Source: Basidiobolus heterosporus B8920
Lineage: Eukaryota > Basidiobolomycota > Basidiobolomycetes > Basidiobolales > Basidiobolaceae
Reading direction: 5' to 3'
NCBI GenBank assembly: GCA_000697455.1
Contig: JNET01032209.1
Coordinates: 1-27,501, forward strand
Length of the DNA stretch: 27,501 nt
The notes under the pieces were generated by a model that did not search any database, was not told where the DNA came from, and saw nothing but the letters and a program-made list of their open reading frames with translations. The translations under genes and the position numbers were made by a program. Numbering within the stretch: the first letter of the stretch is position 1; the number at the start of each line of letters is the position of its first letter. This document shows, one piece after another, positions 10,201 to 22,260 of the stretch.

Positions 10201-13015
10201 CGAGGTCATCAAAGCCTATGCTGGCAGAGATATTGGACAGCTTCTATTTCCAGTTCAAGTTAGCTTCATGTGTGATGGACGTGGAGAATATGGGATTAGT
10301 CCAGCCGTCGTATTGGAAAATTACACAGATTTGAACGCCCAATACCATGATTATCGGTATTCGAAACTTGGCGACAGTATGAAGAATTTCTACCAAGATA
10401 ATGTAATGGCATTATTGAGGACTAAGCGATTAAAAGGCCAAATGGCCCATGCCCCTGAAACCGTTATGGAAGCAGCTAGAAATCAAGACCGTCGTTGGGC
10501 CATCATCAACAATATGGTGTACGATCTGAATTCATACTCCCGCGGGCAACGTTATGCTATATATCCGCCAAACACTATCCCCTCTGGTCCAATCGATTTA
10601 GATTTTATGGACCCAGATTTGGTCACCCTGTTTGTTGTTAATAAGGGAGAAGACATCACCGATCGATTTAATAAGCTGTATTCAGACAACCCGATACTCA
10701 GGGACAAGATGAAAGTCTGCTTACAGAATTTATTCTATGTCGGCGTGGTTGACACTCGAAACTCTGCCCAGTGTAAATTCTCCAACTACGTACTGTTGGC
10801 CTGTTCCATATTCCTTGGATCAGTGCTACTATTCAAGTTCTTGGCGGCCTTACAATTAAGCTCAGTCAGGGAGCCGGAAGATCAAGATAAATTCGTGGTT
10901 TGTCAGGTCCCATGTTATACGGAGAGCGAAGACTCGTTGAGACGGACAATTGACTCTTTGGCTGTACTGAGATATGACGACAAAAGGAAGCTTCTTTTTA
11001 TCGTAGCCGATGGGATGATTGTAGGCGGTGGAAACGATCGGCCCACACCACGGATTGTTTTGGATATTCTAGGTGTCGATCCGAGTGTTGATCCAGAAGC
11101 GCTAGCTTACAAGGCTCTGGGAGAGGGCAATCACCAATTGAATATGGCTAAAGTGTATTCGGGATTGTATGAGTGTTCTGGACATGTAGTACCCTATTTA
11201 GTTGTGGTCAAAGTGGGCAAGCCAACCGAACGTTCAAGGCCAGGGAATCGAGGGAAGCGTGATTCGCAGCTGATATTAATGCAGTTCTTTAACAAAATTC
11301 ACTTCGACAAAGACATGTGTCCTTTGGAATTGGAGATGCACCATCAGATCAAGAATGTGATTGGTGTTGATCCATTTTTCTATGAGTTCGTTCTAATGGT
11401 GGACGCTGATACCATTGTAATGAATGATTCGTTAAACCACATGATCGCGTGCATGCTCCACGACACCAAAGTAATGGGAATCTGTGGGGAAACCCAGCTG
11501 ATGAACGAAAAGGCCACATTCATTACCATGATTCAAGTATACGAATACTTTATATCCCATCACCTTAACAAGGCGTTCGAATCGTTATTTGGCTCGGTTA
11601 CTTGTCTGCCAGGATGCTTTTGTATGTACCGATTTCGTACACCAACCAAAAATCAACCTCTATTAGTGGCAAACGCTGTTATCGATGATTATTCAGAGAA
11701 CAAGGTGGATACTCTTCACAAGAAGAATCTACTATCACTAGGCGAGGACCGCTATTTGACAACGCTCATGTTGAAACACTTCAACTATAATAAAATGACC
11801 TTCACTCCTGCCGCAAAGTGTCAGACCAACGCGCCAGACACTTGGTCAGTTTTGTTGTCGCAGCGGCGTCGTTGGATCAATTCGACAGTGCACAACCTGG
11901 CGGAACTCCTATACCTGGAGAAACTGTGTGGCTTCTGTTGCTTTTCTATGCGCTTTGTGGTCTTCTTGGATCTACTCTCAACAATCATCATGCCAATCCA
12001 GTGTATTTATCTTGGTTACCTTATCTACAAGGTAGTATCTGATCCATCAGCCGTTCCGTTAGTATCCTTGCTATTGCTTGCGTGCATTTATGGATTTCAA
12101 GTTTTCATATTCTTGCTGAAGAGACAATGGCAGCATATCGGTTGGATGATTGTTTATTTGCTTTCTTTGCCAGTGTTTAGTATGTTTCTGCCTATCTATT
12201 CATTTTGGCATTTCGACGATTTTAGCTGGGGTAATACAAGAGTGGTGTTGGGGGAAAAAGGCAAAGTAGCACATGTATCAAGCGAGGAAAAATTTGATCC
12301 TGCCTCCATTCCCTTGAAAAAATGGTCCGATTACGAACAAGAGATGTGGGAGGTAGGAACTGTGGTTTCTCGTGAATCTAAAGAAAGTGCAGGAACCGCT
12401 AGCACCCGTGGTAGTCGAGGTACACATGTTTCCAAGTATTCACGTGGCCTTGGCGAGCCGCCAGCCACTATTTACGGAAGTCCGTCAATTTACGCAGGGC
12501 AAGCTTCGGTATATCCCTCTGGGATTCCTTTGAATTATCCTAATGGGCCTGCAAACAGCCCTTCAATGTACGGCGGACCACCTTTAGGGTCTTTTTCTCC
12601 GCTTACCCCCAGAACGTACGACCATGAACGTTCATTATCACCCATAGCTCCCAGATACCCTGTTTCACCTAGAAGCTTGGTTGGCCAGCCTGGCTCACGC
12701 TCCCACGAGCACATCTCTCGAGACTTCGGAACAAATGAAACTAGACGCGGTGGATCAGCTATGGATCTTCGAGGGCATTACCGTGGAAGCCAACTTAGCT
12801 TGAGCCCCTCAATGGCACACGAGGATCATCAAGTATTTCCTAGTGATGAAGAAATCGTGGAAGAAATCCGAGAAATCTTATCAAATGCAGATTTGATGGC
12901 AATCACAAAGAAACAGGTTCGGGATGAGCTATCAACCCATTTCCATTTCGATATGAATTTGAGGAAAGATTATGTCAACTCATCCATTGACTTGATATTA
13001 CAAGGGAGACTATAG
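7273..13015 (+). CDS. Chitin synthase with N-terminal myosin motor (class V type)
   Basis: Two exons (7273-7592, 7648-13015) give 1,895 aa. The 55-nt intron (GTATGT ... TACTAA ... TTTAG) splits the Ser before the P-loop. Residues 1 to about 740 form a myosin-like motor with an intact P-loop GESGSGKS (108-115). Switch I reads NENASQFG (160-167) and switch II DLLGQQ (386-391), so the Arg-Glu pair of ordinary myosins is Gln and Gln. A Ser-rich linker, a membrane segment (893-912), a cytochrome-b5-like region (about 937-1070) and a second membrane segment (1153-1177) follow. The GT2 chitin synthase core has VADG (1226-1229), VDAD (1358-1361), LPGCF (1427-1431), EDR (1473-1475), QRRRW (1512-1516) and SWGNTR (1633-1638), then three to five membrane segments and a Pro/Ser/Tyr-rich tail. 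The last 57 residues match a DEK_C domain. It polymerises UDP-GlcNAc into chitin at growing tips. All transferase motifs are intact. Confidence 0.95.
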
Positions 13016-13491
13016 CTTATTTGTTAAACTTCATGTATATATTTGCATGGAGACTCGCTATTACTTTGTCAACAATAATGCAAAAAATCTAAACCACGAG
13101 TGGCTGACCCTGAAATATTATGAAAGAATCAACTAGAGCTTCGATATATGTATATAATATAACTCCGATGACGTTATACACCAAAATAGAGTTATGCTCT
13201 CGACTGAACCTAACCCTTTCCACAACACTGTTACGAGTTGTATAAATGGGTGTACCCTGTATGCCGCATTGAGCATTGCCTAGGAACTTGGACTCATTAA
13301 ATGGCCATTGATTAGAGTTTGATCATGTCATGGGTGTGACACAAAACTATGTCATGCCATGCGATTTGGTGATTCATGATTTTCGTTTTCGGGTCTACAA
13401 TACCGTCACTATGCTGCGTCTCGTGTATATATTTTCGGTCGGTTATGTGGATGCATCATAACTCTCTCTACAACCACTTGCAACACCTATA
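13016..13491. other. 3' region of chitin synthase and promoter of next gene
   Basis: No gene is seen. TATATATTT at 13425-13433 lies about 60 bp before the ATG at 13492 and is the likely core promoter element of the downstream membrane protein gene. Confidence 0.45.
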
Positions 13492-14280
13492 ATGGCTTTC
13501 TCAAAGGAAAACCTTTGGCTCAAAGTGACAAACTTGATTGTCTACTTTTACTTCCTGAGTGATAACATTTACGCTGTAGTGGGCCCAGAGAACATCGATG
13601 GACCCTACTCTCTTGAGGCGAAGCATCCAACCTATATTACGCCAGCCCCATTCGCATTTGCCGTGTATGGACTAACCCACTTCCTGCTGCTCGGTTATGT
13701 AATCTACCAATGGTTTGACGTAGCTGACGAAGTTGTAAAAGATGGTGTTGGCTGGTGGTTTGCCTCCAGTGCCGTTCTACACAGTCTATGGCTCCATCTA
13801 TGGCAGCAAGGTCATCGTATCACAGCATTCATAATGATTCTATTCATTGCAGGCATTATTTCCAGCATTTATCATCGTTTAAAGTCAGAATTCGCCATTC
13901 GTAACTCGGCAGACGCATTGTTTGTTCACATACCGTTTTCCATTTATCATGCATGGATTGTGGTTGTCGCTGTTGTGAACTTCTTTGCTGCCTTCACCCA
14001 TACCCATGTTGATGGCCCTAATACAGTTCAAACCATCTTGGTTATCTTGGGACTGGTCTTCTTGGGATCCACTGGCATTGGATATTCTGAATATAAGAAA
14101 GGTGACCTGGTTGGGGCTTTCGTAATCGCCTGGTCACTGCTTGCTATCTTTGTCCAGCAACGTACACCAGCCATACATTGGACCGCCTTGGGTTTGGCAA
14201 TTGCTGTACTTATCTATAGCGTTAAGCCACTAATTTCCAACAGACAAGCTGAAGCTGAACAGGCTCCATTGTTAGGCTAA
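13492..14280 (+). CDS. Multi-pass membrane protein, TspO/Trp-rich sensory protein-like
   Basis: A 262-aa single-exon protein with about seven or eight hydrophobic segments. The segment ITPAPFAFAVYGLTHFLLLG (49-68) and the later WWF...LHSLWLHLWQQ (88-106) resemble the PA-x-FA-x-x-G pattern of tryptophan-rich sensory protein/TspO-like membrane proteins, which bind porphyrins or other small hydrophobic ligands. This family link is by pattern only and the function is unknown. The tail EQAPLLG fits an acidic dileucine sorting signal (ExxPLL), suggesting delivery to the vacuole or endosomes. A TATATATTT box precedes the gene, and AATAAA at 14319-14324 may serve polyadenylation. No sign of damage. 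Confidence 0.85.
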   Translation: MAFSKENLWLKVTNLIVYFYFLSDNIYAVVGPENIDGPYSLEAKHPTYITPAPFAFAVYGLTHFLLLGYVIYQWFDVADEVVKDGVGWWFASSAVLHSLWLHLWQQGHRITAFIMILFIAGIISSIYHRLKSEFAIRNSADALFVHIPFSIYHAWIVVVAVVNFFAAFTHTHVDGPNTVQTILVILGLVFLGSTGIGYSEYKKGDLVGAFVIAWSLLAIFVQQRTPAIHWTALGLAIAVLIYSVKPLISNRQAEAEQAPLLG

Positions 14281-14552
14281 ACAATCTTTGTAGCATTTAC
14301 CAAGAATATATCCCAAATAATAAACCAATTTAGCAAACAATCATTTTGTCGCTCTCCGTGGCTATAGCTCTATCTTTACAGTGAATATAAATTATCGTGG
14401 AAATTAGCTTGGATTGGCATACCCAATAGGATTGGTTCCTTGAGGTAAATTCTGTAGTTGTCGTCATTACAATAGACACTAATTAATGACTACGCAACTC
14501 ATTTTTCTAGCTTTGAATTTCTCGCAGTGCTTTAACGCGACTTCTTTCGACC

Positions 14553-15419
14553 ATGCCAGTAAGTTACCTAATATTTACTTCTAGCATAGCACTAGTTCTC
14601 CAACTCCGAACCATCTACTCGAAGTTTTCGTAAACTGCACATAGGATTGAACTTTCGAGTATGTCATCTGAACATTAACCACCCATCATAACCTTCTTCT
14701 AGGCATATCACTCCAACTTCAATGAAAGTGAGTTCCGTTCTTTAGGTAACATGGCCATGTTGCCTATCCGCACAAAGTTCCGTGGTCCTGCACCTTCACT
14801 AGGTAGATGTTTTTTTTAAACCAAGGACCGTCCGTATATCAGGATTCCTATAAATCTACAAACTATTGATGAACTTGTTTCTTTACTAACTGTAACGACC
14901 ATATTTTTTGTTTGAAAAAGCTGACCCTACCTCAGAAGATATTGTTGAAGAAGCGTTAAATCTATTCAGAGCCAATTGTTTCTTCCGTAATTTTGAGATC
15001 AAAGGAAACGCTGATAGAGTACTCATCTACCTCATCCTTTATATTTCCGAGTGTTTGGGAAAACTTGCCAATAACCCAAGTAAAGTGGAAGCCAACAAAA
15101 TCCTACAAACCTCTGCTTTATCTCATTTCGCACTTCCTGGGGAGCCTTCTTTTCCCTTAAACGCCATGTACCATGCACCCGCGGATCGTGGAGAGCAAGG
15201 TAAATATCTCTGAGTATCTCGTGAAACAAACGGTACACTTTCAACGATATACTAACTGCGAATCACTCTTCATAACTAGACTTGTTACGTCAGTACCTTA
15301 CTCAAGTACGCCAAGAACTTGCCACCAGACTTCTTGAACGTGTTTATGGAAATGAGAACGTCCCCAGTAAATGGTGGATGTGTTTCTTGAAACGTAAATT
15401 CATGGGAAAATCTTTGTAA
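14553..15419 (+). CDS. ARPC3: Arp2/3 complex subunit 3 (p21-Arc, ARPC3)
   Basis: Four exons (14553-14558, 14703-14802, 14921-15199, 15280-15419) join to 525 nt, 174 aa, against about 178 in animals. The first coding exon carries only ATG CCA before GTAAGT. Exon 2 gives AYHSNFNE and [17 protein letters not shown]. Exon 3 gives [36 protein letters not shown] and [13 protein letters not shown]. Exon 4 gives [16 protein letters not shown] and [16 protein letters not shown]. These are the conserved blocks of ARPC3 from end to end. The protein is a structural subunit of the seven-member complex that nucleates branched actin at cortical patches and endocytic sites. All introns have GT...AG borders with CTAAC-like branch points. 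The gene converges on ATP2 (292 bp between stops). Confidence 0.95.
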
Positions 15420-15710
15420 TCCTTCGAATTCTCTCTAGTCAACATTTCTCTCCCATGTGTTCCCCTTCCCTCCCCCATCGAAAGAGGCTTATAAACATTT
15501 CAAATTTCCCGTAAATCATGAACCACTTTGAGATTATTCTTCATAATTAGGTTGGGATTGGAGAGGAATATTTAATGAAGGTGGAAAGTTTATTGGAATT
15601 ATGTAATGAGTCAAGTGATGGATTTCTCGAGTGTGAAAGTGATGTGCTCTTTCGTGCAAACGGCTGAAAGAGAAGTGGGCAGATGCGGTGCGACTGTGGA
15701 TTAATGCAGC

Positions 15711-17504
<1,794 letters not shown>

Positions 17505-18837
17505 AACTACAGTTGAATACAAGGTGAACTCTACGACTGTGTTGGGGCTGCTATAAAAATCACATCCATATTAGAGCGGGAAAATTTTGGGTCAGTCACG
17601 ATTTGGGTTCCAGGGCCATCCCATGGAATTGATTTTTACTGGTGCGTAGTTTAACATGTAAACTAATCTCAGAGTGGGGAATTATACAAGGATAAATGGG
17701 GAAGGTCTTTTTTCAAACAACTGTATGTGGGGATTCCCTTTGGGGGACCTTCCGGCCTAAGCCTGGTGATTGTGCAAAGGGTGCCTACGGACCTGTACCT
17801 CACAACATGTACCTCATTTAGCATCTATAATAATGGTCAGGTGATTGGAGTACAAGAATCGGGAGGAAATCTTGAATAAGTTCATGGCACAGAGTTAAGG
17901 TTGTGTAGGCACTTGAAGTATGTAAGTACATTGAACCGAGTTCCGCTTGTAAGTCTTAATAGTTGCAATATGTGCATTCCTAATGTGTATGTATGGCTCA
18001 GTTCTATTTTAGAGTTGTTCATCGTTTACGCTTCTTGTTTCTCCACTTTCTGGACAATGAAATGCGGAAGCAGGTCTACGTGAGGTTTGGGGAGGAATCT
18101 TATCAAAAGACTGGTCAAAGGCATTAAGCAACTTTTATGCTTGTATAAAATAATTCAAATGCATCTAAACTTTGACGCATTCTTCACCAATTCATGACAA
18201 CCACGACGACCGAGCAAACAATTCAATGGCCAAGTGGCTAAAGTTTTGATTCACCCATTATCCCGATCCTGGGATTGATTAGTGAGGGCATTTTGATATC
18301 TTGGTCAATGCTAATCTTCGAAACCACAACTTTAGGGTTAGGGTTTGGTGACGCCAGAATTTTGGAATTTTGCCTCCCGGAATCGATCACAAATAAGCTA
18401 GCATTTTTTATTATTTCAAGATGGATACAATCGTGGGTAACTAAGATCTACGATAATTTCAAGAGATTACCGATGATTAAAACGCTTACACGAAATCGAA
18501 CGACGTGAACTCACGGTTCTTTTTATGTGGCGAAAAATCCATTTGTGATTGGTAGGAATGCCGAATATTTCAAGGATCTCAATACCCAATGATTTACGTT
18601 AGCATCTACATAGCGGGAAATATGAAGTTAGTTGTTTTCGAGTCAAATCAACCACGATGTTCGAGATAATTGGTGGTAATTGGTCCGTTTGTGAAAGGCG
18701 AGGGTAAGTCGAACGGTATCTTTGGTGATTTTAAAGCACACCCAGGTTCAATCATCTTCCCGACCTATTTTAATTCCCATTTTTCTTTCGCTCCTTTTTT
18801 TGTTCTTCTCACTTATTCATCTAGTGACATAACCGAT
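17505..18837. other. Divergent promoter region between ATP2 and SEC61
   Basis: A 1.3-kb spacer with only short frames that look accidental (for example 17901-18083 and 18275-18508). It must hold the promoters of two highly expressed genes. The one recognisable element is the telobox-like repeat at 18331-18348. Confidence 0.5.
18331..18348. promoter_or_regulatory. Telobox-like TTTAGGGTTAGGGTTT
   Basis: Two and a half telomere-type units, with the perfect core TTAGGGTTT at 18338-18346, lie about 490 bp before the SEC61 start. Such boxes are known binding sites of Tbf1-type factors in promoters of growth-related genes. The copy is too short to be a telomere scar with confidence, and its role is inference. 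Confidence 0.4.
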
Positions 18838-20496
18838 ATGGCTTGTAAGTATTCTCCATTACCTGTTTTCCCACACCTCTCTGTGAAAGACTTGGTTTTT
18901 AGAGAACATCTTATGACCACGTAGTTAACGTATCTGCTTTTATTTTCGTTAGTTCGGTTCCTCCATCTCATTAGGCCTTTTATGGCCATCCTTCCCGAGG
19001 TTGCTTCTCCGGATAGAAGGGTAAGTTTAAAAAACCATATTTCTTTATTCTTATTTTGCAGTAACTCATCATCTACAATATACACCAGGTTACATTCAAA
19101 AACAAACTACTTTGGACAGCTATGACCTTGTTTATTTTCTTGGTCTGCTCTCAAATCCCTCTTTATGGTATCATGTCCTCAGATTCGTCCGATCCCCTTT
19201 ACTGGATGCGTGCTATCTTGGCTTCTAACCGTGGTACCCTTATGGAACTCGGTATCTCTCCCATCGTCACTTCTGGTATGGTCATGCAATTACTTGCAGG
19301 TGCCGGTATCATTAACGTCGATCAGAGTTTGAAAGAAGACAGAGCTTTATTCAGTGGAGCTCAAAAATGTAGGTCAACACGATTGCTTTTGTATATTCGG
19401 TAATACTAACTCTCAACTCTTAGTGTTCGGTCTGCTTATTACTCTTGGTCAGGCGATCATCTCCGTTATGACTGGCATGTATGGTGATCCCAAAGAACTC
19501 GGAGCTGGTGTCTGCTTATTGCTCGTTCTCCAACTCTTTGTTGCCGGTTTGATCATCATCCTCTTGGACGAGTTGCTCCAAAAGGGTTATGGACTTGGCT
19601 CAGGTATCTCGCTCTTCGTTGCCACCAACATCTGCGAGACCATCGTATGGAAGGCTTTCAGTCCTAGAACCCTTGATGTTGGCCGTGGTCCCGAATTCGA
19701 GGGAGCTATCATAGCCACTGTGTCCATGTTGTTCGGTCGCAACGACAAGATCCGTGCTATTAAGGATTCTCTCTACCGTCCCTATTTGCCCAATGTCATG
19801 AACTTGTTAGTCACTATCGCTATCTTTGGCGCAGTCATCTACCTTCAAGGCTTCCGCATCGACCTTCCCATCAAGAACACTCGTATTCGTGGAGTCCGTG
19901 CCACCTATCCTATCAAGTTGTTCTATACCTCCAACATGCCCATCATGCTTCAATCCGCCCTTACTTCCAATGTTTTCTTGATTTCTCAAATGCTCTACAA
20001 TCGTTTCCCCAAGAACATTCTTATTCGCCTTCTTGGTGTCTGGGAGCCCAACGCAGGATCCAACCAGGTGTTTGCCAGTGGTGGTCTTGTTTACTTGATG
20101 TCGCCTCCTCAAGGATTTGTTGATGCTTTGATCCATCCAATTCACTTTGTTATATATGTTGCCTTCATGTTGGGTACCTGTGCCATTTTCTCTCGTACCT
20201 GGGTCGAGCTCTCTGGCTCCTCACCCAAGGATGTTTCTAAGCAATTGAAGGATCAACAGATCGTTCTTATTGGTCACCGTGAGGAATCTACCTTCAGATA
20301 TCTCAAGAAGTTGATTCCTCTTGCTGCTACCGTTGGTGGTATTCTCATTGGTGCAGTTACCGTAACTGCCGACTTGTTCGGAGCACTTGGCTCAGGTACT
20401 GGTATCTTGATGGCTGTCACCATCATCTACCAATACTTCGAGATCTTCGTCAAGGAGCAGCAGGAGTCAGGTTCACTTGAATCACTGTTTTTCTAA
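18838..20496 (+). CDS. SEC61: Sec61 alpha, protein-conducting channel of the ER
   Basis: Four exons (18838-18844, 18953-19020, 19089-19368, 19424-20496) join to 1,428 nt, 475 aa, the usual length. Exon 1 is only ATGGCTT before GTAAGT; it joins to give [19 protein letters not shown]. Then follow the plug region and helix 2 ([39 protein letters not shown]), [20 protein letters not shown] across the third intron, [20 protein letters not shown], and the [15 protein letters not shown] loop that contacts the ribosome. The end [16 protein letters not shown] is typical. It forms the ten-helix pore for co-translational import and membrane insertion at the ER. Introns are 108, 68 and 55 nt. Codon use is strongly biased, as in ATP2. 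Confidence 0.96.
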
Positions 20497-20664
20497 GTTG
20501 ACCAAGCCCATTGTGTTTATACATCACCTCTTTAACACATCCTTAGTAGAATATCATCCACTTTGCTTCTTGAATGACGTTTCTTAATCGTGTATTTTCC
20601 ATTAAAATACTTTTTTATGTTAGTATTTGAACCAGTGAAATTGTTTTCTTTAATCTCAAGTAAA

Positions 20665-22199
20665 TTAACATGGGTCAGCTCCTACACTTCTACGAGATTT
20701 GCGAAGGATGGTTTTGGTCGTAACCTTGGTTTTTTTCGCTTCTATCGAAACCATGTTGGTAGCCTCTCTCTTCTGGACTCTGTCACTAAACGCTTTCAAA
20801 TCAGCGGTGAATAAAACCTATGGGAACGAAAGCTATGTTACTTGATGAAACCAAGTGGATATTCCCCATGGTGTACTTACTGAGTGAGCCCACCCACTGT
20901 ATTCGCCAAATAACTTTCGGAAATGGTCTCCGACTTCGGTATAGATTTTTGGTGTCAGAGTTTTCCCTGATTTTCTTTCCAGAAAGCCATAGTCTCTCTT
21001 TGCGATCTGCCATACATGAGTATCGACTGGGACCGCTTCTGATTTATCTAATGACATCAAGCACTGTTAAAACAACGTAGTTAGTGTGGGTTTCTCATGG
21101 GAGAGTTCACTTTCATTCTTACCACGCAATCGGCTACTTTCGCTCCAACCTAGATCCAAACAAGAGTGAGCCAACATCCCACTTATTTCATATTGAAGGG
21201 AGAGCTACAAAAACATACCCCTGGTAATTCCAACAAGGCTGTATGTGCCTCGGAGTAAGTGGCTTCACGTAGGGAGAGTAGCCAAGCCTTTGGGTCTGAG
21301 TGGAGTTCGACCAGCTGCTTTGCAGTTTCACGAATGAATCTCGCTCTATACCCAAAGCCTAAAGTTCTTAACTCCAACTCGACCTCCTTTTCTTTTAACC
21401 GATCCAATTCGGGGAACGCGTAGAAGGGCTCCTCGTTAATTGTACCTATGTATCTACCATACTTGACACACAATTTATCTACCTAGTTGAGTAGGAAATA
21501 AGTGAACTTTGATAAACCAAGTAAAATATATTCAATACGATTTACCATCTGGGATATGCGTTTGATATTGTTGTTAGAAGAACATATAAATGATATAAGA
21601 TTTTCTACCGGGTCTTGACGTAGGATTCTTATCCCTAGGAAGCGTTCACTCTTATTAGCGAAATTTTTGTCCATGGAGTTCCATCGTTTATAACACTCAG
21701 CAAGGTCAACCTTTAATTGAAAATATTCTTCTAGCAATTCCTTCACTTTTCCTTCCACTTGTTTCTCTTCTATGTATGTACAATATTCGAGCGAATCCTC
21801 TGTATAAATAAGTCACAAAGTTCAGCCTTTCTATTGGACATCACCTCACCTAAACGAGTCAAAATAAACCCACCTGTCTGTCTAAGCGTGATCAAGGTGT
21901 CATTCAACACGTTTGACCTTCAAGAAAGTTCAGAAAGTGGTACAAGAAATTGAGGAAAGTTCAAAAAGTTAATACCACTCGGTTTCACCAGTCCTCTTCC
22001 AGCGAAAGGTTTGTCCAGAATTCAGGGTGGTGCTGAGGCACAATTCTCTAGGAGAAACCTTTAACGATCTCCAATTTCCAACTTGTTTCATGTTTCCAAA
22101 GGACCGATGGAACTGTAGGGTTGATGGATTTATTTGCAGTTGAAATGATGAGGATTTCCCGATACGTAAAAAAGAAGTGAAGTGGAAGACGAAGAACAT
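20665..22199 (-). CDS. OGG1: 8-oxoguanine DNA glycosylase/AP lyase
   Basis: Seven exons (22199-21976, 21917-21850, 21769-21546, 21482-21219, 21149-21123, 21063-20881, 20817-20665) sum to 1,143 nt, 380 aa. Family blocks in order are LCLSTTLNSGQTFRW, GIRILRQDPVENLISFICSS, NNNIKRISQMVDKLCVKYG, the helix-hairpin-helix LPGVGAKVADCV, and CLMSLDKSEAVPVDTHVWQI. Lys264 (equivalent of human Lys249) attacks the sugar and Asp283 (human Asp268) assists. The enzyme excises oxidised guanine opposite C in base excision repair. The 27-nt exon 5 carries Lys264. The first 36 residues lack acidic residues and include Arg and Lys, so start 22199 may give a mitochondrial form and the in-frame ATG at 22091-22089 (Met37) a nuclear one. 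The gene starts only 62 bp after the upstream nucleotidase stop. Confidence 0.93.
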
Positions 22200-22260
22200 T
22201 GGTTATTATTGATGTGAATCCAATCCATTATGATTCAGGTATGACTACTCTTAGTGCACC

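Noticed and set aside
14728-14745. Possible 18-nt intron in ARPC3 (GTGAGT...TTTAG)
   Set aside because: The 18 bases stay in frame and code for residues that align well with ARPC3, so no intron is needed.
18275-18508. 77-codon plus-strand frame between ATP2 and SEC61
   Set aside because: No family resemblance; it lies in a promoter region and contains the telobox, so likely chance.
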